Below, in pieces: positions 17,944 to 26,261 of a DNA stretch of 64,000 nucleotides (position 1 is its first letter; each line of letters begins with the position of its first letter). Origin of the DNA: Candidatus Aenigmatarchaeota archaeon (GTDB lineage: Archaea > Aenigmatarchaeota > Aenigmatarchaeia > CG10238-14 > SCSR01); contig JACPAE010000004.1 in the NCBI GenBank assembly GCA_016181005.1, positions 80,181 to 144,180 on the forward strand, given 5' to 3'. The notes below the pieces were generated by a model. The model was given only the letters and a program-made list of their open reading frames with translations. It was not told where the DNA came from and made no database searches. A program made the position numbers and the translations under genes.

Positions 17944-18720
17944 ATGAAAACAGCTTATTTGCTGAATCTAGGGATTGTAGATTACCGAGAAAGCCTGGAT
18001 ATTCAGGAGCAACTAGCTTATCTAAGGCAGGCCGGAAGAATTGAAGATACTTTGATTCTGTTAGAACATCCATCTTGCGTAACGTTTGGCAGACGAGCAC
18101 ATCCTAAGAATAAGAAATCTGAGATGGTTAAAATTCCACTTGAAGAGTTGGAAAGAAGGATTCCTGTATATGATGTTGGCAGAGGCGGGTTTGTTACTTA
18201 TCATGAACCTGGTCAGCTAGTCGCATACCCAATTCTAAACTTTTCTAATCTGTCGAATGGTGTACACGTTCCTTTTGTAGATACCCTAAGAACTTTAGTT
18301 AGATACGTGAATGGACTAGAAGAAGTTATGATACGGGTTGCAAGATCGTATGGAATAGATTTGGTACGAAAAAAGGCATTGGATACAAGAAGTTTGTTTA
18401 GGCATGTTGGTGTCTGGAACGATGATTCTATTAAGATGAGGAAAGTGGGGTCTATAGGCGTAGAGACAAGATCATATCCTAACATGAAGGTAACTATGCA
18501 TGGATTCGCCTTTAATGTAAATAATTCTTTGGAACTGAGCAATCTGATTTACCCTTGTGGTTTGGATGTGGAAGAGCTTTCGCTTGAAAGAATAGCAGGT
18601 TATGCATTGCCTATCGAAGATGTACGGAGAAATGTAGTCGAAAATTTTGCCGACCTGTTTGAATATGATATTAAAGAAGTTAAACTAGAAGATATTCTTT
18701 TAGAACCTGCTACAGTCTGA
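17944..18720 (+). CDS. lipB: Octanoyl-[acyl carrier protein]:protein transferase LipB
   Basis: A 258-residue LipB. The motifs RGGFVTYHEPGQLVAYPILNF (RGGxxTxHxPGQ) and GFAFNVNNSLELSNLIYPCGL are diagnostic; in the latter the catalytic Cys is in PCG. The catalytic Lys is expected in the KVGSIGV segment, which is present. It transfers octanoate to lipoyl domains for LipA to convert. It diverges from lipA; an A/T-rich box (ttttaataaata) about 25 bases upstream fits a leaderless start at 17944. Confidence 0.92.
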   Translation: MKTAYLLNLGIVDYRESLDIQEQLAYLRQAGRIEDTLILLEHPSCVTFGRRAHPKNKKSEMVKIPLEELERRIPVYDVGRGGFVTYHEPGQLVAYPILNFSNLSNGVHVPFVDTLRTLVRYVNGLEEVMIRVARSYGIDLVRKKALDTRSLFRHVGVWNDDSIKMRKVGSIGVETRSYPNMKVTMHGFAFNVNNSLELSNLIYPCGLDVEELSLERIAGYALPIEDVRRNVVENFADLFEYDIKEVKLEDILLEPATV

Positions 18721-18987
18721 CTATTTCCCTAAAGCCCATTTCTTCAAAACCTCATAGTCAACAGCGCCGCAAATCTTCTTCCCTGTTTTTGTGTTGTAAA
18801 AGAATGGGACGCCTCCACAGAAGCCTTTGTCAATGCCTTCCATGAATCTAGCATTGGCAGCATTGTGCCAGACTTCTATTCTCTTAACTTTAACACCTTC
18901 CTCCTTTTCCAGCCTCTCAACCAAAGGCCTCATCTCGTGGCAATGTACGCACTCTACACCGTAAAACTCCAACAGGTCGTCAGCCAT
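18721..18987 (-). CDS. Thioredoxin-fold protein with CVHC site
   Basis: A protein of 88 residues with a redox-type CxxC (CVHC) near the N-terminus (EFYGVECVHCHEMRPLVERL) and the cis-Pro segment GGVPFFYNTKTGKKICG. It resembles small thioredoxin/glutaredoxin proteins. The frame starts at 18996, but ATG 18987 (MADDLLEFYG) is closer to the fold. It directly abuts the lipB stop on the opposite strand. Its substrate is unknown. Confidence 0.7.
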   Translation of the reverse strand: MADDLLEFYGVECVHCHEMRPLVERLEKEEGVKVKRIEVWHNAANARFMEGIDKGFCGGVPFFYNTKTGKKICGAVDYEVLKKWALGK

Positions 18988-19048
18988 TATTCTCAAAATA
19001 GTTTTTGTATTAAACCCATAAATATCTTCCTTTTAACAAATCATTGTT

Positions 19049-20164
19049 ATGCGCGTTATAATGCATGTTGATATAGATTCCTTTTATGCTTCGATAGAAC
19101 AGAGAGACAACCTTAGGCTAAGAGGATTGCCGATAGCAGTAAGACTCGGTAAGAGTGAGGTAATAGCATCGGCAAGCTATGAAGCGAAATCATTTGGTGT
19201 GAGGTCAGAAATGGACATTTCTGATGCTGCCTTGTTGTGTCCCGAGTTGCAACTTATAGAAGCTGATCTTGAGAAATATGCCGAGGCATCAAGAATATTT
19301 CAACAGACTTGTATAGCTAGATGCAGAGAATTCGAGCCCTATTCTGTTTCGGGTATTCCAGAGGAAGGCTGGTTTGATTATACAGATAAAATAGAGAGTT
19401 GGGAAGAAGGGGAGGAAGAAGCAAAATCTCTGAAAACAGATATTAGAAATAATACTGGCTTGACATCGTCTGCTGGTGTAGCGTATGCAAAAATACCTGC
19501 AAAGATGGCGTCTGATTACGATAAACCTGACGGTCTGACCATTGTTAGAAACAGGGAAGAATTTGCTTCTTTGTTCCACGATAAAGGCGCAAGGGACTTG
19601 TTTGGTGTTGGGCATGCTATAGAGAAAAGATTGAAAGCGTTAGGTATACAAACTATAGGCGATATAGCGAAACAAAGTCCGGATTATCTTGTTGAGCATT
19701 TCAAAACCGTCAGAGGCACCTATCTATATCTTATTTCTCGGGGTATAGACGAATGGGAAGTTAACCCATCCTATAGTCTTGCTCATATTCCAAAATCAAT
19801 TGGCAGAGGAAAAACAGTAAGAAGAAGAGGCACGAAGAATTTCGATATGATCGCCGATGTTTTGAGAGAGTTAAGCCGGCAAGTTGGTGCCAGCCTTCGA
19901 GGAAATGGCTATTACTTCAAAACAGCTACTGTTGAAATCAGTGGATTTAATTCATATGGGAAAAGAATAAGATTATCTAGAAATAGAACTTTCGATTATC
20001 ATACAAATGATTGGAGAGACCTTTACGATGCAGCTGTGAGAATGCTTTATAATGAATCGAACCAGCAACAGATAAGTGTGATAAAAATAGGCGTGAGAGC
20101 TGGGAAAATTACGCAAGAACAGCAACTTACGCTTTTCAATCTAAGAGATTACAAAGTATTGTAA
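19049..20164 (+). CDS. Y-family DNA polymerase (DinB-like) with an altered active-site motif
   Basis: A 371-residue Y-family polymerase. Motif I is intact (HVDIDSFYASIEQ, Asp8 and Asp10), the nucleotide-gripping VIASASYEAKSFGVRSEM is present, and the helix-hairpin-helix (GVGHAIEKRLKALGIQTIGDIA) and little-finger regions follow. The second catalytic motif, normally YSxDExxLD, reads PYSV-SGIPEEGWFD (97-110): four residues appear inserted and the first catalytic Asp is a Glu. Translesion synthesis is expected from the family, but activity here is open. It ends overlapping the convergent acdA gene by 16 bases. Confidence 0.85.
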   Translation: MRVIMHVDIDSFYASIEQRDNLRLRGLPIAVRLGKSEVIASASYEAKSFGVRSEMDISDAALLCPELQLIEADLEKYAEASRIFQQTCIARCREFEPYSVSGIPEEGWFDYTDKIESWEEGEEEAKSLKTDIRNNTGLTSSAGVAYAKIPAKMASDYDKPDGLTIVRNREEFASLFHDKGARDLFGVGHAIEKRLKALGIQTIGDIAKQSPDYLVEHFKTVRGTYLYLISRGIDEWEVNPSYSLAHIPKSIGRGKTVRRRGTKNFDMIADVLRELSRQVGASLRGNGYYFKTATVEISGFNSYGKRIRLSRNRTFDYHTNDWRDLYDAAVRMLYNESNQQQISVIKIGVRAGKITQEQQLTLFNLRDYKVL

Positions 20165-21510
20165 TATTCAACCAGATGCTTGACAGCCTTCACAGCATCC
20201 TCTGGAAAGGTGTAAGTCGGAATACCGTTTGCCTCCAGATTCTTCCTCATAACCTCTGTAAACTCGCCTCCGGCGGAGACAACAACCAGAGGCTTTTTCT
20301 TCAGGTCGTTCGCCTCGACCAGCACGTCAATGATATCAGTAGCTATAAGCGGAGTCTGAACAAGCACAATTACAAGGAGGACGTCGACATTCTTGTCTTT
20401 CATGAATGCATCTATACAGGTCTTGTACATGCCCGAAGTGGCGTCGCCGGCCAAGTCCAGCGGATTCCCGACATTGATTATCGGCGACAGCTGCTTCCTC
20501 AGCCCTTTCACAGTCTCTCTGCCCAGCTGTGCCATTTCCACGCCATCTTTTGCCGCCTCGTCCACCGCAAGGATGCCGTACCCACCGCCGTTGGTTATTA
20601 CCTGCAGCCTCCCGCCTTTCGGTTTAATACACTTCTCCAACATCTTGGCATAATCAAACATGTCCTCCAGAGTCTCAGCACGGATGACTCCCGCCTGCTT
20701 GAAAGCGCCGAAATAGACATCTGCACTGCCTGCAAGGGAGCCTGTGTGCGATAAAGCAGCTTTTGCACCAGCCTCAGTCACACCGCCTTTGATAGCTATT
20801 ATCGGCTTTTTCCTCGAGACCTTCCTGCACGCTTCAAGAAACTTCCTGCCATTCTTGACAGCTTCGATGTAAAGGCATATGATCTTTGTCTTCTCGTCAT
20901 TGCCAAGGTACTCGATCAAGTCCGACTCATCAACATCAATGTCGTTGCCGTAGCTGATGAACTTTGCAAAGCCGTGTCCCTCGCTTGTAGCCAAGTCGAC
21001 TATGGACGAGCCAACAGCTCCTGACTGGCAGACGAACGAAATCACACCTTCTTTTGGCCTAGTCATCCTGTAGCGGGGCAAGAATAAAGAATCTATCTTT
21101 GAATATGCGTCAAAAACCCCCAGCGCATTGGGCCCAATAACGCTCAACTTGTGTTTCTTAATTACAGCCTCCAATTTCCTCTGCAATCTCATATTTCCGA
21201 CTTCCTTAAAGCCGGCACTTACAATTATGATGTTATGAATTTTTTTCCTGCCACATTCTTCCAAGACCCTGGGAACAAGCTCTGCAGGCACAGCAACAAT
21301 TGCCAACTCAATACTTTCTTCTATGTCAAGCACTGAAGGATAAGAGTGATAATTCAAAATGCTCTCTATATTAGGGTTGATAACAAACAATCTCCCGCTG
21401 TAACCGCCGTCGATAAAGTTCCTAAATATAACATGACCTACTTTGTTCGGATCCCGTGAGACACCTATGATTGCTATGCTATTGGCGTTGAAGAACTTGT
21501 CCAGGGTCAT
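20149..21510 (-). CDS. acdA: ADP-forming acetyl-CoA synthetase, alpha subunit
   Basis: A 453-residue alpha chain. The CoA-binding Rossmann domain opens the protein (SIAIIGVSRDPNKVGHVIFRN), followed by the succinyl-CoA-synthetase-like domains with CQSGAVGSS and ALSHTGSLAG; His255 in the latter is the phosphorylated residue. It turns acetyl-CoA, ADP and phosphate into acetate, CoA and ATP. The beta chain is encoded divergently at 22545-23168. With the pyruvate dehydrogenase genes this forms a substrate-level ATP route. A TATA-like box (tttaaataattaa) lies about 25 bases upstream. Confidence 0.92.
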   Translation of the reverse strand: MTLDKFFNANSIAIIGVSRDPNKVGHVIFRNFIDGGYSGRLFVINPNIESILNYHSYPSVLDIEESIELAIVAVPAELVPRVLEECGRKKIHNIIIVSAGFKEVGNMRLQRKLEAVIKKHKLSVIGPNALGVFDAYSKIDSLFLPRYRMTRPKEGVISFVCQSGAVGSSIVDLATSEGHGFAKFISYGNDIDVDESDLIEYLGNDEKTKIICLYIEAVKNGRKFLEACRKVSRKKPIIAIKGGVTEAGAKAALSHTGSLAGSADVYFGAFKQAGVIRAETLEDMFDYAKMLEKCIKPKGGRLQVITNGGGYGILAVDEAAKDGVEMAQLGRETVKGLRKQLSPIINVGNPLDLAGDATSGMYKTCIDAFMKDKNVDVLLVIVLVQTPLIATDIIDVLVEANDLKKKPLVVVSAGGEFTEVMRKNLEANGIPTYTFPEDAVKAVKHLVEYYNTL

Positions 21511-21595
21511 TATACCACTAAAGTAATTTGAACTTTTTTAAATAATTAATTCCACTGGTCTGTGACCAGTGGTTAAACTGTCATATAAAGTACTT

Positions 21596-21931
21596 TTACG
21601 CTTTCAGCGGTATCATCAACACATCCTTTTCTATTTCAGGTTTCTTTACTTTTCCTGTTCTTACCAAACTCAACAAGCCGTAATTCTCAAGAAGGCCCAA
21701 ATCTCTCGAGACCGACTCTATAGGGCGTTTAACGAGTCTGGCCAATTCACCAACTGATTTAGGTTTCTTTTCTCTTATTTCTCTTACTAACTCCATTCTG
21801 CTTGGTGTAAGAACTTTCTCTAGAGTGCCCTTGCTTAAATTGATGACTAGGACCCTGCTTGGGGATAGTTCAGGCTTTTCCAAAGCAAAGTCTATCATTC
21901 TACTCACCATTCTATCGGTTCTATCCATCAT
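21596..21931 (-). CDS. Winged-helix regulator, putative antitoxin (HVO_A0114-like)
   Basis: A 111-residue protein with a winged helix-turn-helix at about residues 45-95 (VREIREKKPKSVGELARLVKRPIESVSRDLGLLENYGLL). The pattern resembles the HVO_A0114/COG4190 group, often paired with small DUF6516/TumE-like proteins. Its start overlaps the stop of the upstream gene by 4 bases, so the two are co-translated. Either a simple regulator or the antitoxin of a pair. Confidence 0.6.
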   Translation of the reverse strand: MMDRTDRMVSRMIDFALEKPELSPSRVLVINLSKGTLEKVLTPSRMELVREIREKKPKSVGELARLVKRPIESVSRDLGLLENYGLLSLVRTGKVKKPEIEKDVLMIPLKA

Positions 21932-22257
21932 ATATCACCTCTTTTTCTCGCTTCTTTGAAAAGTTTAATCCATCTTTCATAGTTTTCAAACACCTCTTTC
22001 TTCTTTTCTACGAATGCTGAGTTATAGTCCGTCTCTAGTGCTTTCGGCTTGGGTGATATCCAGAATCTTTGCTCATGCAGATATTCGTGCTTTGTATCTA
22101 CTCGGAATACGTCAGTAGACCTCCCGCCTTCCAAAAGGCTGACGTTGATCGCAAAGTCTGTTATCTTCCCTCTTTTTATCACCCACCTGAAATCAAGTCT
22201 CGCCGCATCGCCTTCGGGTATATCTTTTATTTCAGTTATATGGAATTCCTGTTCCAT
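21928..22257 (-). CDS. Small protein paired with the regulator; possible TumE-like toxin
   Basis: A 109-residue protein with a predicted strand-rich core (EGDAARLDFRWVIKRGKITDFAINVSLLEG, then VFRVDTKHEYLHEQRFW) and a helical C-terminus. The combination of an Arg-rich strand, an RVDT-K-H-Y-H segment and a winged-helix partner recalls the DUF6516/TumE and DUF7718 families. The match is by pattern only. It leads a two-gene operon; a TATA-like box (ttaagtatttaaac, about 22290-22305) lies upstream. Confidence 0.4.
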   Translation of the reverse strand: MEQEFHITEIKDIPEGDAARLDFRWVIKRGKITDFAINVSLLEGGRSTDVFRVDTKHEYLHEQRFWISPKPKALETDYNSAFVEKKKEVFENYERWIKLFKEARKRGDI

Positions 22258-22544
22258 TATATAACCTCATATATCAATTAACATGTAGAGTTAAGTATTT
22301 AAACTTGATGCCAACCGACTTGTCAAAATTTCAACCTCTCCTGCAACAGAACCCTAAAGTGAACGTAAACAAAAATAAATGCCGAACTAAAATCCTAAAA
22401 ATTAGTTTGACACAGAGACGTACATATTCGTATCACCAGATCTTCCAATACGTGTTATTTGTCGTTCAGCGCCTTTAAAGGTTGCGATGAACACTGTCAT
22501 CAGAAACCCTAAATAATAAACAGTTCAAAACCAAAATCATCTAT
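22258..22544. other. Intergenic region between divergent operons
   Basis: 287 bases without a supported gene. It should hold the divergent promoters of the possible toxin-antitoxin pair (TATA-like about 22290-22305 on the minus strand) and of acdB (cctaaataataaac about 22509-22522 on the plus strand). I looked for a tRNA or box C/D RNA and saw none. The remaining 200 bases show nothing I can name. Confidence 0.5.
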
Positions 22545-23168
22545 ATGAAAGTTCTCCTAGGCAAGGACGCCGAAAAATTCCTTAAAGGGCTTCCGCTTGC
22601 CAAGAGCTTCCTTGTAAAAGACAGCAAGGAACTGGACAAGAACAGGCGATATCCCGTCGTCATGAAGATAATCTCGCCGCAGGCCATCCACAAAACCGAA
22701 ATAAAGGGCGTCCAAACAGCCGACACCAAACGAGAAGCGCAAGACATTATCAACAATTTCATGAAAACAATCAAATCGAAAAGAATTAAGCTGACAGGGA
22801 TTTTGGTCCAAGAACATGTTAAAGGAAGGGAGTTCATCGTAGGAGTCAAGAAGGACCCGACTTTTGGCCATGTTATAATGTTCGGTGCCGGCGGAATTTT
22901 TGTCGAATCTCTGAAGGACGTAACATTCAGAGTATGTCCTATAAGTGACAGTGATGCAGATTCGATGTTAGCAGATTTAAAAAATCAATGGCTAATCTCC
23001 GGTGCAAGAGGCCAAAAACCTATTAAAGCTAAATTATTAAAACAGGTTCTCGTTAAAGTTTCAAAATTACCGCAAAAAAACAAAAGAATACAAGAGCTTG
23101 ATATAAACCCTTTGATTGCGAATGAGAAAGAGGCTAAGATAGCAGATGTTAGAATTGTGCTTAGCTAA
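22545..23168 (+). CDS. acdB: ADP-forming acetyl-CoA synthetase, beta subunit
   Basis: A 207-residue ATP-grasp domain of the acetyl-CoA synthetase beta chain. Features are YPVVMKIISPQAIHKTEIKGV, VQEHVKGREFIVGVKKDPTFGHVIMFGAGGIFVE, and ELDINPLIANEK, which carry the ATP-grasp Lys, Glu and Asn ligands. It pairs with acdA (20149-21510) across two small genes on the other strand. The start codon follows a TATA-like box at about 25-35 bases. Confidence 0.92.
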   Translation: MKVLLGKDAEKFLKGLPLAKSFLVKDSKELDKNRRYPVVMKIISPQAIHKTEIKGVQTADTKREAQDIINNFMKTIKSKRIKLTGILVQEHVKGREFIVGVKKDPTFGHVIMFGAGGIFVESLKDVTFRVCPISDSDADSMLADLKNQWLISGARGQKPIKAKLLKQVLVKVSKLPQKNKRIQELDINPLIANEKEAKIADVRIVLS

Positions 23169-23178
23169 ACTGATGCCG

Positions 23179-23499
23179 TCACAACCTCTGTTCTTGAAGT
23201 TCGGCATATTTCACCACTTTTACGCCAGTCATGGCACGCCAATTATCAAATACAGCCCTAGTCACACCAAAACGAGAGTAAACAGGTTGAAAGCCTTCTC
23301 TTCCATAATGATTAATTACGACTGCAAGAACTCTTCCCAAAACGCTCGTCTTTTCGCCATCATAAAGATCGAAATTATAACCTAAATCACCTGGTAGCTC
23401 ATTTAGGACAGACGACTCTTCTAACTCCCGTCTGAGGTCACCATCCATAGCAGCTTGTATAACAAATTTTCTCTGTTGGTCAGTAAGTCCTAATGTCAT
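23179..23499 (-). CDS. Hypothetical protein, 106 aa
   Basis: An unrecognised soluble, acidic protein. It opens with LTDQQRKFVIQAAMDGDLRRELEES, a helical start, and has GRVLAVVINHYGREGFQPVYSRFGVTRAVFDNWRAMTG in the second half, which could form a helix-turn-helix-like unit, though not a clear one. It stands alone between acdB and gdhA. Confidence 0.45.
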   Translation of the reverse strand: MTLGLTDQQRKFVIQAAMDGDLRRELEESSVLNELPGDLGYNFDLYDGEKTSVLGRVLAVVINHYGREGFQPVYSRFGVTRAVFDNWRAMTGVKVVKYAELQEQRL

Positions 23500-23533
23500 A
23501 TTATATGCATGGTAATAAGGGATTTAAAGCCTT

Positions 23534-24664
23534 TTATTTCCTAACTCTTTCCTGCGCTATCCTTAAAGCAGCATCTCTCGGCTTCACATCCTCTTTCCCA
23601 GCTCTGTCCAAAACCAACTTAACATTCTTCTTAATCTTCTTTTCCACGAGTTCAAACATCCTCTTAGGGTTCTGCCCTCGGTATTCGGCATAGGAAGAAA
23701 TCACGCCGCCGGCATTTGCAACAAAATCAGGAACTACAAGAACACCTCTTTTATGTAAAATAGCCTCAATTTCAGGTGTTGTTGGAATATTCCCAGCCTC
23801 AACCACAATCCTAGCTTTAATTTTATCCATGTTCTCCTTAGTAATAACATCAGGCAGTGCCGCCGGGATTAAAACGTCAACAGGCAGTTCGAAGATTTCC
23901 TTGTTGCGCAATAATTTTGCAGATTTGTAATTGACCACGCTGCCTGCCCTTTCCTTAACTTTGACCAACTTCTTAACATCCAAACCCTTCTCATTGTAAG
24001 CAACACCTCTACTGTCACTAACAGCTACAATCTTTGCCCCAAAATCATCTAGGTAACTCGACGCAAAAGTGCCGACATTCCCGAATCCTTCTATCGCAAC
24101 TGTCGCACCGTTAATATCCAAACCTATATGCTTCGCAGCTACAACAGTAGCATGCGCGACTCCGAATCCGGTAGAGCCATATTCATGCGGTATGCCGCAC
24201 TTCTCGCCTTTCTTTCCAAATAAATTCATGCAAACATTTGCAGGTTTTCCGGTACATGCCCTCCAGTCACCATTAGCTTCAAAGAACCACTGCATTTCTT
24301 GCTCGCCTGTATTAACATCAGGTCCTGCTATGTAAAGCTTGGGTACAAGAGGCTTCAATGCTCTAGAAAATGCTTGTATCAGAACCTTCTTTCTTACCTT
24401 GTTTTTAATGTCCTCAGGCGAGGCTTTAATCCCAGCTTTCGCCCCACCAAACGGCAGTTCAGCTAAGGCACATTTCCATGTCATTGTTCGTGCAAGCCGA
24501 AAGACTTCAGCAACATCTACAGTAGGAGTCATCCTAATCCCGCCTTTTCCCGGACCTAGGGAGGTCGAGTCTATAATTAAGATTCCATTCAGGCCGATTT
24601 TCTTGTCGTAAACCTCAACAACATACTCAGGGCCAAACTCATCAGCAAACTCTTCAAGTTCCAT
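23534..24664 (-). CDS. gdhA: Glutamate (or leucine) dehydrogenase
   Basis: A 376-residue Glu/Leu/Phe/Val dehydrogenase. The substrate and catalytic Lys region is ALAELPFGGAKAGI, preceded by GPGKGGIRM; the NAD(P)-binding domain has ATVAIEGFGNVGTFASSYL; the end has VPDFVANAGGVISSY. It interconverts glutamate with 2-oxoglutarate and ammonia. At 376 residues it is shorter than the usual 410-420; the shortening is at the N-terminus. It is divergent from the M48 protease gene with only about 50 bases between start codons. Confidence 0.88.
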   Translation of the reverse strand: MELEEFADEFGPEYVVEVYDKKIGLNGILIIDSTSLGPGKGGIRMTPTVDVAEVFRLARTMTWKCALAELPFGGAKAGIKASPEDIKNKVRKKVLIQAFSRALKPLVPKLYIAGPDVNTGEQEMQWFFEANGDWRACTGKPANVCMNLFGKKGEKCGIPHEYGSTGFGVAHATVVAAKHIGLDINGATVAIEGFGNVGTFASSYLDDFGAKIVAVSDSRGVAYNEKGLDVKKLVKVKERAGSVVNYKSAKLLRNKEIFELPVDVLIPAALPDVITKENMDKIKARIVVEAGNIPTTPEIEAILHKRGVLVVPDFVANAGGVISSYAEYRGQNPKRMFELVEKKIKKNVKLVLDRAGKEDVKPRDAALRIAQERVRK

Positions 24665-24716
24665 GACATAACTATATATTGCCAGAATAAAAACTTTGTA
24701 TTTAAACGGCGATTTA

Positions 24717-25856
24717 ATGCCTCGATTAAAATATCCGTATGAATTTGATCCGGAAAAAAGGAGAATAGCAAAAACCTACAGGAGAGGCCGGCTGCTGATT
24801 TTCCTTTTCAGCATCCTGCTTTCAACCAGCCTTATTCTGTTCATTCTTTCAACTGGCTATCACATCACACTCAAGCAACTGGTTGCACAGTATCCATCGC
24901 AAACAATTTTCTACGCACTTACATTCCTATTTATCATAACCATCTTCAAATTTCCACTCACATTCTATTCGTCATACATCTACGAGCATAAGTTCAAACT
25001 CTCCCGGTATTCAATCCTGTCATGGCTCAAGGACTTTGTTAAGATGACTCTGCTAGGGTACGTCATTTCACTAATCCTCATCTACTTCCTCTACACGACA
25101 ATCAGAACTTTCTCCGCTTGGTGGCTGTTTGCAGGCATGCTATATGCAATCTTCATGACCGTCATGAATTACATTTATCCTCTAGTCATCCTGCCGTTCA
25201 TGTGGAAAGTGGAGCCCTACAAGGACAGTAGAATGAAGCAGAAGATTCTCAAGCTCTGCAGAAGACTTGGGGTTACCAGCATCAAGAACATAGTCGTGAT
25301 AAAGGAGAGCGAGAAATCTGTCCGGCCGAATGCGGTATTTATGGGCTTTGGCAACTCTAGGAAGATAGGGTTGTACGACACGCTTTTAGGCAGCTTTACC
25401 AAAGACGAGACGGAGACTGTTGTAGGACACGAGCTTGGGCATTACGTGAACAGGGACGTCTGGAAAGGGTTTGCAATCGAAGCGATTCTGATATTCCCGA
25501 TGCTTTTTGCAGTAGATTATGTCGTCGATGTTTCCGGGCCTGCTTTTGGAATCTATTCCATAGCAGATATTTCTTCATTGCCGTTGATTGTTCTAACGTT
25601 CGGCATCTTGGACTTTTTGCTTGCGCCCATTGTCAATGCTTACTCCCGCCATAGGGAAGCTATGGCTGACGAGTTTGCGTTGGAGCATGTTAGGAAGCCT
25701 TTTGCCCAAGTCTCTACGGAGAAAAGATTGGCTGATATGGGCTTGTCTGACTCGAAGCCACACTGGCTTGTGGAGTTCTGGCTGTTCAATCATCCTGCAA
25801 CGTTCAGGAGGATTAAGATGGCTGAGAGATGGAGGAAGAAGCTGAAAAATAGCTAA
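24717..25856 (+). CDS. M48-family membrane metalloprotease
   Basis: A 379-residue zinc peptidase related to Ste24/HtpX. Four or five transmembrane segments lie in the first half; the zinc site HELGH is in ETVVGHELGHYVNRDVW, and the third ligand Glu is in SRHREAMADEFALEHV. Such proteases cleave membrane or misfolded proteins at the cytoplasmic face. The frame starts earlier (24696), but the ATG at 24717 (MPRLKYPYEFDPEKRR) gives a family-like N-terminus. Its stop overlaps the next start by one base. Confidence 0.85.
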   Translation: MPRLKYPYEFDPEKRRIAKTYRRGRLLIFLFSILLSTSLILFILSTGYHITLKQLVAQYPSQTIFYALTFLFIITIFKFPLTFYSSYIYEHKFKLSRYSILSWLKDFVKMTLLGYVISLILIYFLYTTIRTFSAWWLFAGMLYAIFMTVMNYIYPLVILPFMWKVEPYKDSRMKQKILKLCRRLGVTSIKNIVVIKESEKSVRPNAVFMGFGNSRKIGLYDTLLGSFTKDETETVVGHELGHYVNRDVWKGFAIEAILIFPMLFAVDYVVDVSGPAFGIYSIADISSLPLIVLTFGILDFLLAPIVNAYSRHREAMADEFALEHVRKPFAQVSTEKRLADMGLSDSKPHWLVEFWLFNHPATFRRIKMAERWRKKLKNS

Positions 25857-26260
25857 TGAATCTAAACTTTACCAACAACTATAAACTATGGTCAATTTAC
25901 TTGGTTTGTTTGAACCTCGTCGAAAAGGCTGGAATTCAGCCGTTGATTTGTGATTTGGAAGATATAATATTTTACTTAAGACACGAAACTAAGGGAAGCG
26001 AATCAGTTAGATGTAGAACACCGGGTAGAGTGCCGTTCAGTTATTCCACTTCTTTTTATAATCCTTCTGATAAAGATGATTTAGAAAATCTTGTTGATTA
26101 TTTAGCCAGAGACTTTAGTGGATATGTTCCCTCAAATGGGTACGGAATAGGGACATATGAATCTTGGATAATGCCCAGAAAAAGACTAGAGAGACATAAG
26201 ATATATTTAAGATCTGGAAGCAAGTCTGCAACTATTGAATGGGAAACCAAGGTTGAGTAA
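25856..26260 (+). CDS. Hypothetical protein, 134 aa
   Basis: An unrecognised soluble protein, probably mixed alpha/beta, translationally linked to the protease gene by a TAATG overlap. Visible features are an N-terminal helical part (LWSIYLVCLNLVEKAGIQPL) and a Gly/Tyr-rich centre (SGYVPSNGYGIGTYESW). There is no signal peptide or cysteine pair. Confidence 0.5.
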   Translation: MNLNFTNNYKLWSIYLVCLNLVEKAGIQPLICDLEDIIFYLRHETKGSESVRCRTPGRVPFSYSTSFYNPSDKDDLENLVDYLARDFSGYVPSNGYGIGTYESWIMPRKRLERHKIYLRSGSKSATIEWETKVE

Positions 26261-26261
26261 T

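Noticed and set aside
22258-22544. tRNA or other structured RNA in the gap before acdB
   Set aside because: No T-loop GTTCRA pattern, acceptor stem or box motifs were found by eye.
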